From NCBI GenBank assembly GCA_963556255.1, contig OY744613.1, positions 42,604,861 to 42,668,860 of the forward strand: a DNA stretch of 64,000 nucleotides, given 5' to 3'. The notes beneath the pieces are model-generated. The model was not told the origin of the DNA. It was given only the letters and a program-made list of their open reading frames with translations, and ran no database searches. This DNA is from Allolobophora icterica (taxonomy: Eukaryota; Annelida; Clitellata; Crassiclitellata; Lumbricidae). Positions 13,701 through 27,625 of the stretch are shown here, piece after piece. Position 1 is the stretch's first letter; each line of letters begins with the position of its first letter. The position numbers were made by a program, and so were the translations under genes.

Positions 13701-16700
13701 GGCTGGTGCAGAGAGTGCCTTGAATTATTTTTCTGGAGTGGGGCTATATAAATTTCCGTGATATATAAATAATATTTATTTAACTTTATATTGTTTTCAT
13801 ACAAGAAGTGTACAATTATCCTAGAATATATGTTGATATCGATCGGAATTTCTGTTCCATGGTTATCACGACATAAAATGATTCTAGTCGGTCACCTTAA
13901 GGTGAAACCACAGAGCTATTGTAAATAAATCCAGCTTAATGACTTCCATAGCACCTTACTGCACAAGGCATTGACCTTGGGTCATTTAAAGTGAAACTCT
14001 AGTTAAGAAGTCCTGATCCATGGGAGCATACTGGTCAAAATCCGATGGAAAAGGGAACCCAGTGCAGTCAGGTTACAGAGTAGGTAAGCCAGTCGGAAAA
14101 GAGTTTAGACCTGGAAAGGACCAGTTAAAATCCAAGCAGCCATTTGCTACAAGTGATGGGTTACAGTGGTTCAACAAATATTAATTGCTTTTTTTGTCAA
14201 TATCTGAAAGATATTATTTCTGCATTGAAGCCAAAGAAAATGTAAAACACATTATCTAGGATAATGTGAAATGGCACACTTTACCTTGTCCTACTTTACA
14301 AAATTTTGCCTTGCATATTTCACATTGCCATACCTCACGTAAACTTCCATTACCATACACTTATTTTATGTGATGCTTGCAAGAAATGTAACTTTAACTC
14401 TTCAGAAAATATGTAACTATTCTTGTAAAAACATTCTGTACGGGTAAAACAATTATAAATCACAGTTTTTCTTTAACAAAAGTGGTTTTGCCAGCATTAC
14501 CAATATTGAATTTTTGCACCTGGGTAAAATGGTCCCTCATTCTTTATAAAATTGACTTGGAACTGACAAATCTGAAAAGTCTTGCCCTCTGGTTGCTGGA
14601 TATTAATATTGTTTTCTTTCAAGTGTATATTCTGGGCACATCTACAGTTTGGAAACAAACTGATTCCCAACTGGAGTTACATGCATACAGGTCTCCAAGT
14701 ACTTACCGGCATACATGTTTGAGAATATTTTATGACAAAGGAAAAGCAACTGGGAGCAAGGTAAACAGTTGATAATAGAAATCAATATTGACAGTAATCC
14801 TGAAAGTGAAACACAGCGTACGTTGTGAAATTGAAAATAATGATTTAGTGTTCTTCTCCAGTTTATTACAACCCCCACATATGTCGTAGGTCAAAGCGTT
14901 GACTCGGCCTTGTCTCAAGTTACAACCACATGTTAGGAAATCATCTACCAGTATCTGACTGATCGAGTCAGATGATCTCCAGTGATCCTGGCCTTTTGGT
15001 GTACTTTCAAGCAGGATATAGTATTTCTCATAATTATCTGCACTTTAAGTTTGACAGCTTTAACACACGCAACGCTACAATGATTTATCCAGCCATTTGG
15101 CGGCGATGGGTACGAATAAATATTCTCCATCGTCCTCAGTCATTTGTCAAGTCTACTGCCCCTTTAGTGTTACTCTAAGTGATGTTGTTATATCTTCATT
15201 TATATTATCTATCCAGCATAGTCTTGGTCTGCCTTTGTTTCGTTTCCTTCGAATCTTGCATGTAGTGCTCTGTGTGGGATTTCATCAACTGGCATTCTCT
15301 ACATGTTCAAGCCACCAGAGTCTTTGTTGAACGACTTTGTCTAGCAGATTTGATTTATAAAATTAGTTTAATCAATTATTAATATGCTTTAACCGAATCT
15401 AATGTATTTTGTTAGTTCCATCGACATAGTAGATGGGAGTGCATTGAGTGCAGATTAGACCAATATTCTAGGTGTCTGTGCACTTTGCTCAGTCACTTCT
15501 GTCATTTCGTTTTCAACTTAAAACTCATTTCTTTATCCATGATAAGCTGCTTCTCTGTCTTATGTACTGATCTTCTGGATATTGACCTGATTAAAACTTT
15601 GTTTTGGTGTGCCATCGGTGAATGCCCGGTGCATAGAAACCGGTGCAACAGAAGTTGCAAATTACAACTAATATGCTGCAAGAAATGAATGCTAATTTGA
15701 AATTAAAATTTTTGCTGTTTTAAATGGTTCTTGTGGAAAAAAAGCATTTTGTTAACCTTTGTACATGAACAGAGTTTTCAGAGTAAAATTTAATTTCAAG
15801 AAATGCTCTTTTTAGAGTCTTTGAACATCAATCAGTTAATTAATCAGAATTTTATTAAGAGCCCCATAAAGATCTCTACTCAGTGTTTTAGTCTTTGGAC
15901 CAAGTTGAATTTATACTGAAAATAGATATCCAAACTTGACCCGTAGAGCAGTGGCATACAACATGTGCAGCTTGTCTTAACTCAGATCCCTATAGAACTG
16001 TTAGATACCTGTGCATCAGCGCCTTTTGGAGGTTATTTAAAGCTGGTTTGTAAATATCTAGATGTATTCATCCATACATGTATATATGTATTTTGTGGTA
16101 GTTTTCCGATAAAGCTGGAACGTTGTACAAAGCAAAGCTATCAGACAACGGAAAGAAGATAAAGTAAGTGAATTCTCTCTTAAAATTAATTCTGGATAAC
16201 ACTTACGAAATTGGTCTCTTCAAATATGTTGCCGTCTCAGAACTATGTGTGATCTTACTTAGAATTGACTTGAAGACATTCTTAAAAGCCCTACAGCTGC
16301 ATATGCCACTTGATATGTGACACTGTGGTACTGTGTTTGTGCAAATTGAAATTGTACATTTTGTGTTACTGTGTTTGTGCCACTTGAACTGTTGCATTGT
16401 GGTACTGTGTGTTGGAAACTTGATCAGACTTTATGCTTCATTGTTTATGTGACAGATTTAGATGTCATCATTAGTTAGTTGTCTCGGACAAATATCCAAG
16501 AAAAAATGTAAATAGAGAAAGCTGTTTGCCATTTAGCTTTGTTTTTGCTTTCCTCCTTATCTTCCTTCCTCTTTCTGCTCCTCATCCTCGTTATCCCCTC
16601 TGCTTCCTCCTCCTCCTCCTCCTCGTTGCAATGCATATCATGTAATGTAACTGAACATTTCTGTAGCTCCAGATTGGTTATTGTAATTCTAAATGCAAAT

Positions 16701-19700
16701 TTATATAGCGCCACTTCGAGAGAGACTCATCAGAGGCGCTCCCGACCTAACAACACAAAGAAACCACGATGAGTAGCTCTCATTGCTTGCTGATGTGTTG
16801 TTAGAGTTCATGAACAAAAGTTTGTTTGTAACGAAATGTTGCATCATGAGTAACTTGAAACTTCTCAACTGGTAGGTTCTCATGCCCAAAATCAACCCCA
16901 GACATCAGTGGTTCTAATCTAGTGACTTCTACAGCAAACCCAAACGTCAGTCAATGGTTGCTTCGAGTTAAATCGCAATAAAAAATTATAATCCAATAAG
17001 GTAGATCATGGAAACTAGAAACTTCAAAACACGAGATTGTCACCAGGTTTGTGGTTCCTGGTTATTCTTCTCTTCATGCTACGCTCAGAACCTGTGAAAT
17101 AGTGATCAGCACCAAAAGTGCCCTGGATGGCCAATTACTGAGTTGTTTCTCTTTCAGTGTGGCTGTTGAATCCTGCTGTTGTGTGTTTAAAACGGGCCAC
17201 GAAAAAATGCACGGGAATTGGTTGTAGGAAGTTGTGTCTGTTGTACTACAGAAAATTGAATGTTTGCGGAAGCATCTTTTAATTACAGTGATGACGGTTA
17301 TAAATACACCAGAGACTCACTAGAACATGTTTCATTAGGAGAAAAAGTTGGATAAAATATGGTCAGGAACATGGATTTCAAAAATAGAAAACACAATCTT
17401 CTTATACGACAGTTGTTGCTAAGTCTCCCCAAGACTGTGTTGTAACCAGTTTCTCGTGTTACTATTATGATTAAAAAATGATATTATATATTTTTTAAAT
17501 ATTAGCTCTTATACCCTAGATATATAATAATATATTATATTATGGAGGTATAGAGATTTTTATAACATTGTTTTATATAGTTGGAAATATATCTATTGTA
17601 TGAGATATTATTTTCAAAAAATAAACTGTGTACCATACCGTGCCTCATGGTAACTCAGCTTAGCCTTATCTTGCATTGCATTGACTCATTTTACATGCGT
17701 GTGTCTGTGTGTGGTTATTTATTCATAAAGACATTTATTTAGCACCTTTTAAGTACTAATCTAATGACTTCTATGGCGCCATTATCAGACCAATAGTTGT
17801 TTCAATGAGTAGCATACCATGCATTACCTTAGCAATGAACAAAAGCAAATGTAATCGTGGCATAGGCGCATAGTCACTTAGAGGGACATACACTGTGGAC
17901 TCATTTGCATGCTTCTATTTTTGTGCCATGCAGGGGTGTTTGATAATGTAGTGGTTAGCGTTCGAGGTTTCTGCCCCCTTGTGCCTCCTAGCCAACTCAG
18001 CTATATACTGAGTACACTGACCATACACTGTCAGTGGGAAGATGAGACGGTGAGGGAGAGGACTGGCCATCCGTCCTCGTATTGCCGAGGCTAGAAAAAA
18101 GAGGTAGCTAACACTTCATACCCATGGCTGCCTCAAGGGACTGCTCTCCTTCTTCCTTGTAGCACAAAAAGGTGTTATGTCCTTCAAAGATATTAACTTG
18201 ACACACCATACTGGTTAAGATGCCTATAAGTTCAAAAATGCAATTTTACTGCCTTTTTTCAGTATTATCCATTTTCATGCCCAAAATCGACCACATTTGT
18301 TCCCTTACGACTTTGCATTAGCGAGTCCACACTATATGTTGTGTCACAATTATTAGTATTATTATTTCAAACTTTTTTAACATGCGCAAGGTCACGGAGA
18401 TGCGAATTGGAGGCACAGTTAGTTGGTTTCCAGGTGAAGAGCTGTTAATATCAAATTCTTGAAAGCCAATGAGAATATTTAGTGAGTTTTGAGGTGTTTC
18501 TTAAAGGAAGAGAAAGAGTTCGTACTACAGACAAACATTGGTATTTGGTAATGTAGGAGTGCTTGTTGTGAGCATTTTATAGGTAAGACAAACCAGTTTA
18601 AATCTTATTATGAAATCTACAGGAAGCCAATACGGCTGATCGAGAAGAGTTACCGAGCTTCAATGAGAAGATGAACGCAGAACCACACGTAATTGTAATG
18701 ATAATAATGAGTGTTGGGATGTGTCTTTCTGCAGGAAGAGCTGGGCGCATTCGTACGTTGTGCTGTGTGGATCTATGCTTTACTTCCACAAAGAACAAAA
18801 GGCAACTAATGCAGTAAGATTTAATTTTCGGAGGAAAGGTAAGGTGCTTCACCATTTGTTACATGCGTCTGTCAGCGGTATTACCCTACATATGCATGCA
18901 ATGAGTGGTCCAGGGGTGGGCACATCAGCAGTTTAGCCACTGGCACATTTCCTCGTTGGTAATGCAGCCTCACAGGGTATGATTCAGATTCTATTGAAAT
19001 TATTTGTGGCTTAATGTTAAAATTGTGAGTTTAATGTTGAAATTATGTGTGTTTTTATGACAAAATTGTATTGTGTGTTATAATGTTGGAAATATGTGAG
19101 TTCAATTTTTAGGATTTCTGGAAGCAATGTTATGAAATGAATGCTAATTTAACATTTAAGTTTGTGCTGTTTTAAAAAGCTTTTTCTTAATCCTTGTACA
19201 TGAACAAAGAGTTTTCACAGTAAAATTTACTTTCACAGTAAAGTTTACTATGCTCTTTGAAATTAGTTGCTAGTTTTTGGAGAATGTGAATATTAACAAT
19301 TAAAATGACTACGTACTTTCTCCCTGAATAAATTGAAATTTGTTTCGCACATACAGAAGGTGAATATGAGCAAACCTGAAGGATTTCTTGATCTGCGTTC
19401 AACAACCATTCAGATGGGAAACAATACACGCAGCAGTCGAAAAAACCTGATTCAGGTTCGTATTATTATTATTGCACAATTATTTAAGTATGACATAGGT
19501 AAATAATAGGTCCTGTGTATTGGCTAACTTTGTTTTAGTCTAACAAACTATATGAGAACAGGTTTTGGAGAGAGGAGGAAAGAAATACATAACAACAAGA
19601 GATTTTTCCATCCGGACATTTCCTCCAGACATTTTGCTAAACTGGTGTGCAGATAATTTACACAAGAGCGGCAAGTTAAAAATATTATTACTGTTGTTAG

Positions 19701-22447
19701 CCATGTCGTTGGCACTGTTTTAATGTCTTGGGATATATCTTGTGAAATTTACAGTTCTTATTCAACTTTTGATTGATATTACCCTCCTTTCATAGTTCCG
19801 AAGAGCACACATAACAATGTGACAAAGTATTGATGGCCTTGACCAGTTATTTGTGAAGAGCTCCCTGCACTGTGATTGTGTTGTAGTGGCTTGAACCCAA
19901 CTGTTCTTATTACAAGCCCTCTAATCAATTTCTTGGCTACTGTTTCAAATGCAGTTTTGTATTAAGGTGCTTTTATTATACCAGGTCATGATATTTGTAA
20001 TTTATATGCTTACATATAGAAATTGTTATTCTATGATTATTTGTTATGCCAACATGAGTGTGTCACCTTGTGACATTGATTTTCATGTACAAGTACTTGT
20101 TTTGTGTTTTTCCTTTTGCCTAATTGTTAGTTTTGTTCCTCATCCAAAAGGTCACTCGATATTAAGACCATGTTTCTAAGAACTTTCTGTAGAGATGTGG
20201 AAACAGATGTCTTGCACTTATCTACTTTGATCTCTTTTAATCTAATATAATATTTACTTAAAATCAGTTCTTATTCCCCAGACTTATCATTATTCAATGA
20301 GACCATCGGATTATCGTTGTCTGGTCATACCTAAATCAAGAACTATTCTTGGCATACAAGCCTATTCGGTTGCGGGACCTAATTTTTTTAACTCTGTCCA
20401 TGTGTATGTGCGCTCTGCTCAGTTGCTTGTATCATTTCGTTCTCAAGACTTACCTCAAATTGCTTATCTGCCTTAGGCTGCCTCTCTCTCTTACGCACTG
20501 ATCTTCTGGACATTGACCTGATTACAGCTTGGTTTTGGTGTGCCATCAGTTGATGCCTTGTGCATTAGACACCAGTGCAAAAGAAGTTACTAATTACAAT
20601 TAAAATTTGTACCTATTGATAGCTGACAAACCCGAATGGCACAGAATATCTGTTACATCACGAGGAGATGGATGTTATCGAAGAATGGTACGAAGCCTTG
20701 TCCAAGAATGTCTCGCTCCTCGTAAGCAAGACACTGCCTCAGTTTTGCTTTCATAAATACAAATGGATTCAGGTAAAGCTGAACATGAAAGTTAATTGAT
20801 GAGAAGGGAAAGGTGGCTCTAGAAGTGGCCTGAAAGGGGTTAAGGGAATTGAACAGGTGCAGCTATGAATTCAATGCTTTGTAGATCTTTTGAGTAGTTG
20901 TGTGCATGGGATGAACTGTCTTAAAATTATATATTGAACTGATTTGCAATGAACAAATAAAGATTCTTGTGTGCAATGAATAACTGTAGATATGAAATAA
21001 ACAGTTGTAGATTTATTATGAACACTTTGTATGCATGAAGTGAAACTTTATTGGTATGTAACGAATCGTTATTGACTAAGTTATAAACCGTTAACGATAT
21101 GTAATAATCTGTTATCGAAATGTTATGAACAGGTATTGTGATATGCAGTGTGATCAGCGGTGTTATGATAAATAGCCAGGATTACTATTAAGTATACCTG
21201 TAAGAAACTATTTAGATAGTATTTAAAAGAGTAAATAGCTGTGGACTATTGCAAATACCACATGACTATTTACAAATTATTTAAATAGTAGTTACTATTT
21301 AACTAGTATCCATCAGGTATATGAAATGAACAGCTGTGAATATGAAAAAGATAGCCCAAGGTATGAAATAGACACTTATGAGTGGTGGCCAGTTAGGGAT
21401 ACTTTGCTTCTGTTGTGACAGTACCTTGTTTATTGTTTTTTATTGAGTTTGACTTGAGTACATGACCGATTATTAGTTTACAATTATTACACAGACTGGA
21501 ACGCAAACAATACCAAGGAAAATAGCAACCAACTTAATTAAAGTGAAGCGTACAGGAACTTGCAAATTTGATACTGATTTAAATAGAATAATAAATAGTA
21601 CCAGTAGTAAACTATTTCAATAGGATTTTTAAGTAGTAATAGCTGTAGACTAATATTGCAACTACTAGTTGACTATTTAAAAAACTAGCTTGCATGTTAT
21701 TTAGACGAAGCTGATGAGCACATTGACAACTGAGAAAGCAGGAAGTTCACAGTCTCTGAATAGCGAAGTCGACAGATCGCCAAGTACCACGAACACACTG
21801 GACTCTGTGTCTCCTGCAGTTCAGAAGAAAAACAAAGAAAAACATAAACAGCCTAAGAAAGGTCTCAGTTGATCGTATTTCTTCTCATTTAGATTGCATG
21901 TCATGTATGGTATAGCCGGGTGTCGTTTTTCAACTGGGCACCGGGTCCGGGTAGTTTGAATAAAACCTGCTGGGACCGGGTACCGGGTATTAAAACTAAA
22001 GTAATCTCGATTCCAAACACTAAGTCCCCCCCCCAAAATAACTCCACTCTACCCTCTACGAATCAACTTCAGAACATTTTAATAAACAAGGAAAACATCT
22101 GCAATGGTCGAAAAGGGTTGGAGAGAGGGACTTGCTGGAGTTCTCAATAATCAATAGAAAACGCCGGCAGATCATGGACAGCCAAAGCCGTCGCCAAGGC
22201 AACTTACTGTTTCCGATGTCATTACATAATGTTACTGTTAGTTGACATTTACCCACCAGGACTCGGATGACCTTTCAGCTCCGGGTCCGGTGTCTTCCGG
22301 GTGTTCAACACCCGGAATTTCCGGTTATCTGGGTCATTATCCGGATATGCCCTAATGTCATGTGAAGACTCTCTCCTCCGGTCTTTGTGGCTGTCTTGAA
22401 TTGTAACACGTTCTGTCCAAATAAATGCGGGATTTTGATGCAGTGTG

Positions 22448-22526
<79 letters not shown>

Positions 22527-25500
22527 GGTTGGATTATGTAGTTTTTTGTCCTGAGGTACCTCAGATCTTTCAGTAATTAAAAACATTATGTGGAGAATAC
22601 AAAATACCATTTTCGGACTCATTCATTCAGATATTTATATAGCACATCTTCAAGGGGAGCTACTCAGGGGTGTTCCCAACTCCAGCATGGCCAAACAAGA
22701 CAGTTTTAAGGCTAGTATAAAACATATCGTAGAGAGTTCTGGGGAGCAAACACAGGTCCAGAGGGAGCCATTTCCATATTGTTGGGCCCACCACTGCAAA
22801 GGTGTGGTTCTGCATGGTAACCTTGTGGGCAAACGGCACAATGAGGATCCCTGCCCAGAAGATTGAAGGGGATGGCTACCCTGGGCTCCCAGTACAGGAT
22901 GGCATAGGTCCCGCAGATACACTGGGACAAGCCCAGCTGGCACCGCCACACCAAGGAGAGATTGACAGGGAGCCAGCGAAGGGGACGGCCAGAACTCATC
23001 AAGATTGTTATTATTATTATTACTTAGTAGCTTCTATTGGGCCAGTTTGTAATTTAAACTTATGGCTTCTGTTTTGCTTGAGAGGATTGATTTCATATTT
23101 TGTGTAGAATTAGCCACAGCCCAGCAAGAGACAGTGCAGTCAACTGCTGAGAAAGTGCGTCTGAAAGAGAAGCTGAGGTTCTGGCTCAACCGACGTCCAA
23201 CCAGAGACAGTCTTCGTGCAAAAGGCATCTACAAAGGTGATCTAATATAGACGCCCTTGTCGGGTTCTTAAAAGCCCTCGGCTTTATAAATAGCAAGATG
23301 GTTCCACGGCAAATGGTTCACGACAAATGGTTCACTACCTTCTAGTTTGAATTTTACTATGACATGCGTTCTTCGCTCAAGCAGTGTAAGTAATACGAAC
23401 TAATAATAATTTCCGCTAAAACCCAGGTTTATGAATATATAACTCAAAGTAGAAGCTGAAAGAGCAATAAAAATAGAGCTCAAAATAGTAGTTGGACGGC
23501 TGATGAAACTATCTCAAACTAGATGCTGGATGACGATGAAAATAGAGCTCAAAGTAGAAGCTGGATGAGTGATTAAAATAGAGCTCAAACTAGAAGCTCA
23601 ATTATGGATGAATACAGTAAGTAAGTAAGTAAGTATATTCTTTATTTTTACCGGCTGCAAGACGCACTCCGGTGTACATACAACATATAAACAACTGTCA
23701 TCAAGTCAATATGAATAGAGCATTCTACATATAAAAGTTTTTTTCATGTTATCAGCTATTGGTAAAATTCGGTCATGAGAACGGGGCCGGAGAGAATATG
23801 CCAACAGTTTTTTTAGGTGGAAGTAGCTCGTGGAGGACATGGCCAGGATTTCCTAGAACCGTCGTAAACAGACGAGTGTCGGCTTTAAGGCGCATTTGTT
23901 CATTTGTATACAACTGAAACTAGAAGCTGGGTTTTCAATGAAAATATAGCTCAAACTAGAAGCTGGAAGATCGTGAACCATTTGTCCTTGAACTATTTGT
24001 CATGACACCTAGCAAGATATATACATCTGAGACATGGTAGCTGATTGTTTAGAGTGCTTGCCTTGTAATGTGGAAAGTACAGGTTTGAGCCTTCTCCCCT
24101 CAGGTGGTAACTGTGTAGGGATATCCAGCAAGAACTTCACTCACAATTGCTCAGCACCATTAACTGATCCTTGGTCATTAGATAGTGACGCTTAATAAAT
24201 GTTTATATGTTGTTAATCAGTGCTTATTTGACGCACTATTTGTGGTTTCAGTCACTGAAACCCATATGTTACAATGTAAGTAATAGTTGTAAAACTATAT
24301 ACCCATAGTAGCTGATGGGTTTGAGTGCTAAGCCTCCTTTAACACTTTAACGATGAGCTGCATTGGTTCCCAGTCACTTTTAGTGCATGCTCATCGTTAA
24401 AGTGTTAAACGGTTATTGTGTATGGACTTTGAGCAAGTCATTCTCTCACAATTGCTCCCTGTGGAATGCCCTTCCTTCCTCTCTACGGGTAACGTTTTCT
24501 TTCTGGATCTCTTCCTACATCTCCTTTCATGCTTAAAACCTTTTTCTCGGAGCTTTCGCACTGATAGCGCTGCTGATTGGCCTCAGCTGTGAGCGGTGCT
24601 ATGCAAATCTCCAAATACGATACGAATTGCTCAGTAACCATCTCGGGCTCAAACCCACACTCCCATTACGAGGTTATCACCCTCTGTGTTCCACAAATTA
24701 AAAGTTATCTATTCTTGTTTCCATTACTGTTTCATGTCATATTTGCAAACACTCAGTCATCACGCTTTATGACAAGGACGTGTTTTTGCAGATGGAATCT
24801 TTGGTTCGCATCTCTTGACGATTTGTGAAGCGGAAAACGCGACTATTCCGAAATTTGTTCAAGACTGCATCGAAGCAGTTGAAGAAAGAGGTGTGTAGTA
24901 TCTTGTCAACAACAACAACAACAATTTGACTATCAATTTAATTACTTGTATTTAATTTATAATCCAGTGGTTGCCAATGGGTATCGTCATAATAGAAGTT
25001 CTTTTGTATAAACAGATGGTTATCTTATGTTGTATCACAGTATAAATAATTACACAGTACGTCGACTCCCGGCCGATGCAACAGTCAGAATGTGTGACCG
25101 ACCGCCATTTTGAACACGAGCTCTTACACGTCGATACACCGGAACCCATCACATCAAATATTTTTAAACGTTACAACAACATTGAGGACTACACGCCGAT
25201 ACACCGGAATCCATCACATAAAATATTTTTTAAATGTTACAACAACATCGAGGACTTCATTAGAATTAACAATGTTATTTTTAACGTTAATTTCAGTTTA
25301 AATCTATTATTCAAAAGCTCACATTCAAAATGGCCTCAGCCCAAAAACTAGTCAACAGTTATGTTGTATGTAGACTGTAATTAAAAACTTCTGGCTCCTG
25401 TTTTGCTTGAGATGATTGATTTCATGCTTTTTGTTCTCTGAACATGATGCCATCTGACAAATGTGGATGGGATTGCAATTGCTGGGTTCAACGTGTGTGC

Positions 25501-27594
25501 GTGGGCATGCTTTTGTCGACTCCTCTAGTTTACTGTTCATTGTCCCGCTTTCTTAAGACATTTCTGCTCCTAATGGCACTTATCGTGATGCAGACTGGTG
25601 GAGGCTCTTGTGAGATGATTAAAGGTTCTGTAGTAAGTATCCACATTCATATGTATGTATCAGCTATAGTAATGTAATCTAATGACAAACAAAAATTGGA
25701 TAGTGTCTTCAAGAACCTCCCACTAAAATCATGTATGTGTATATGTTTGTATGTATGTATGTATCTGTGTATGTTCGCGTGTGTGTATGTATGCGTGTAT
25801 TAATGTCTGCATGCAACTGGAAAGTTCTATACAAGGTCAGTACCTTTTAAGATCTGTAAAAGGCGTTGAGATCCCCTACGGAAACTATTACGAGGTTGAT
25901 GTTAAATCCTGTTTTCTTGTTAGTATTTGTTGTTTTACAGCTGAAACTCAATTAATCCAGCGCGTATTAAAGTGTACTTTTTAAAATATCTCTGAATCAT
26001 TGGTAAGATGTTGACAGCATAGTGTTCACTCATCCTTTTGGATTACTTAAAATTTGTCTATGATTTATGATTTATATTTCCTCTGAAGGGGTGATATATA
26101 AATTTGCAATTAAATTTACATGATATGACAACGAGTTGACATTTTCTCAAAGCATTGCAAAATCTTGAACGAGAGTACAATGCTGAGAATTGTTCCAATA
26201 TGTGGTATGTAGCTTTTTCTTACATTACAATACCATACAATAGCTTTCCTTTTATGTTGGAATGGTCGTATGATTGTCTGTGTTATCTTCCGCTGTTTAG
26301 GTTTAACTACGGACGGCATTTACAGAATGAGCGGAAATATGGCAGACATTCAGAAACTCCGGTTTTTGGTGAACCAAAGCAAGTACCTGTTGATACGACC
26401 CATAAATTATGTTTATGCATTACACTTTATATTTTGAAGAGCTTATAAATTAAACAGTGAATATTGGGTAGCGCCCTTCTAGTTGCAAACGTCTTCAGCA
26501 GGAATTGCGCCTTGAGCTTATACGGGCCTTTCTCTTCCTGTGTTTTGGAAATGCCTGAAGTTTATTTTATTTGCAATGACTGTGGTCTGGAGCGCCTCTG
26601 AATTGTTGAGTGGCTCTTTTTTAAATGTTCAATTACAATTACAGTTCTCAGTGGCTGGTCCATTCCTTTGGAACCAACTGCCCAGTTTTATGCATGCTGT
26701 CAATTGTCTAATGTCAATCAGAGCTAACCTAAACTTAAAACTCACCTGTTGCAGCTTCCGTACTTTCCACAGCTTTTGTTCTGGTCTTTCTGACTTGTAG
26801 CATTTCAACTCTGTTGTACCACGGAATGCAGTTTCAGTCGAAGCATCATGTGCATTATGGTTACAGTGCTATGGAACATAACATAGGTGAAAAGTTGTAA
26901 AGCGCAACTTCAAGGAAAAACTCATCAGTAGCACTCCCGACCCAACAAGGATAACCTTCATTCAAACAGAATTGATTTTAAGTGCTTACGGAACAGATAA
27001 GGAGGTAGGCTGACTAGCTCAGCTCTAGTTTTATGAGGAGGTTGTTCCAGACCACAGGACCGACGAAAGCGAAGCTTCTGAGTTGTCGAGGAACAAACCC
27101 GGGGGACAAGAACACCCTGTTTGGCAGAATGAAGGCACCTGAGGCCAGGAAGAGATGAGACATCACTTTAAGTCACCAGGATAGATTAGATGAGAGCCTC
27201 TGATGAATCTATCTTGAAGTGGTGCTGTATACATTTACACCTAAAATTACAATTACAATTGGATACAGAGTACAGTGGACAATCCATCCAGCTAGGGAAG
27301 ATATAAATACATGTAAATTTTATGTAAACACATATATGTAAATACATTGCAGGTGCATTGACACCTGAAATGGCTGTATGTTCGTACACGTATGTCTGTG
27401 CATTGCAGACGATGAATACAATCTAATGGATGAGGACTTGGACATCCATGTTGTCACTGGAGCCTTGAAGTTGTTTTTCCGTGAGCTGATGGAGCCTCTC
27501 ATACCATTTCGATTTTGCAACAAATTTCTTGATTCCTTAAGTGAGTGTGCACAGTGAAACCGCAATAAAACACAGAACCTTGAGTTGCCTCATC

Positions 27595-27625
<31 letters not shown>

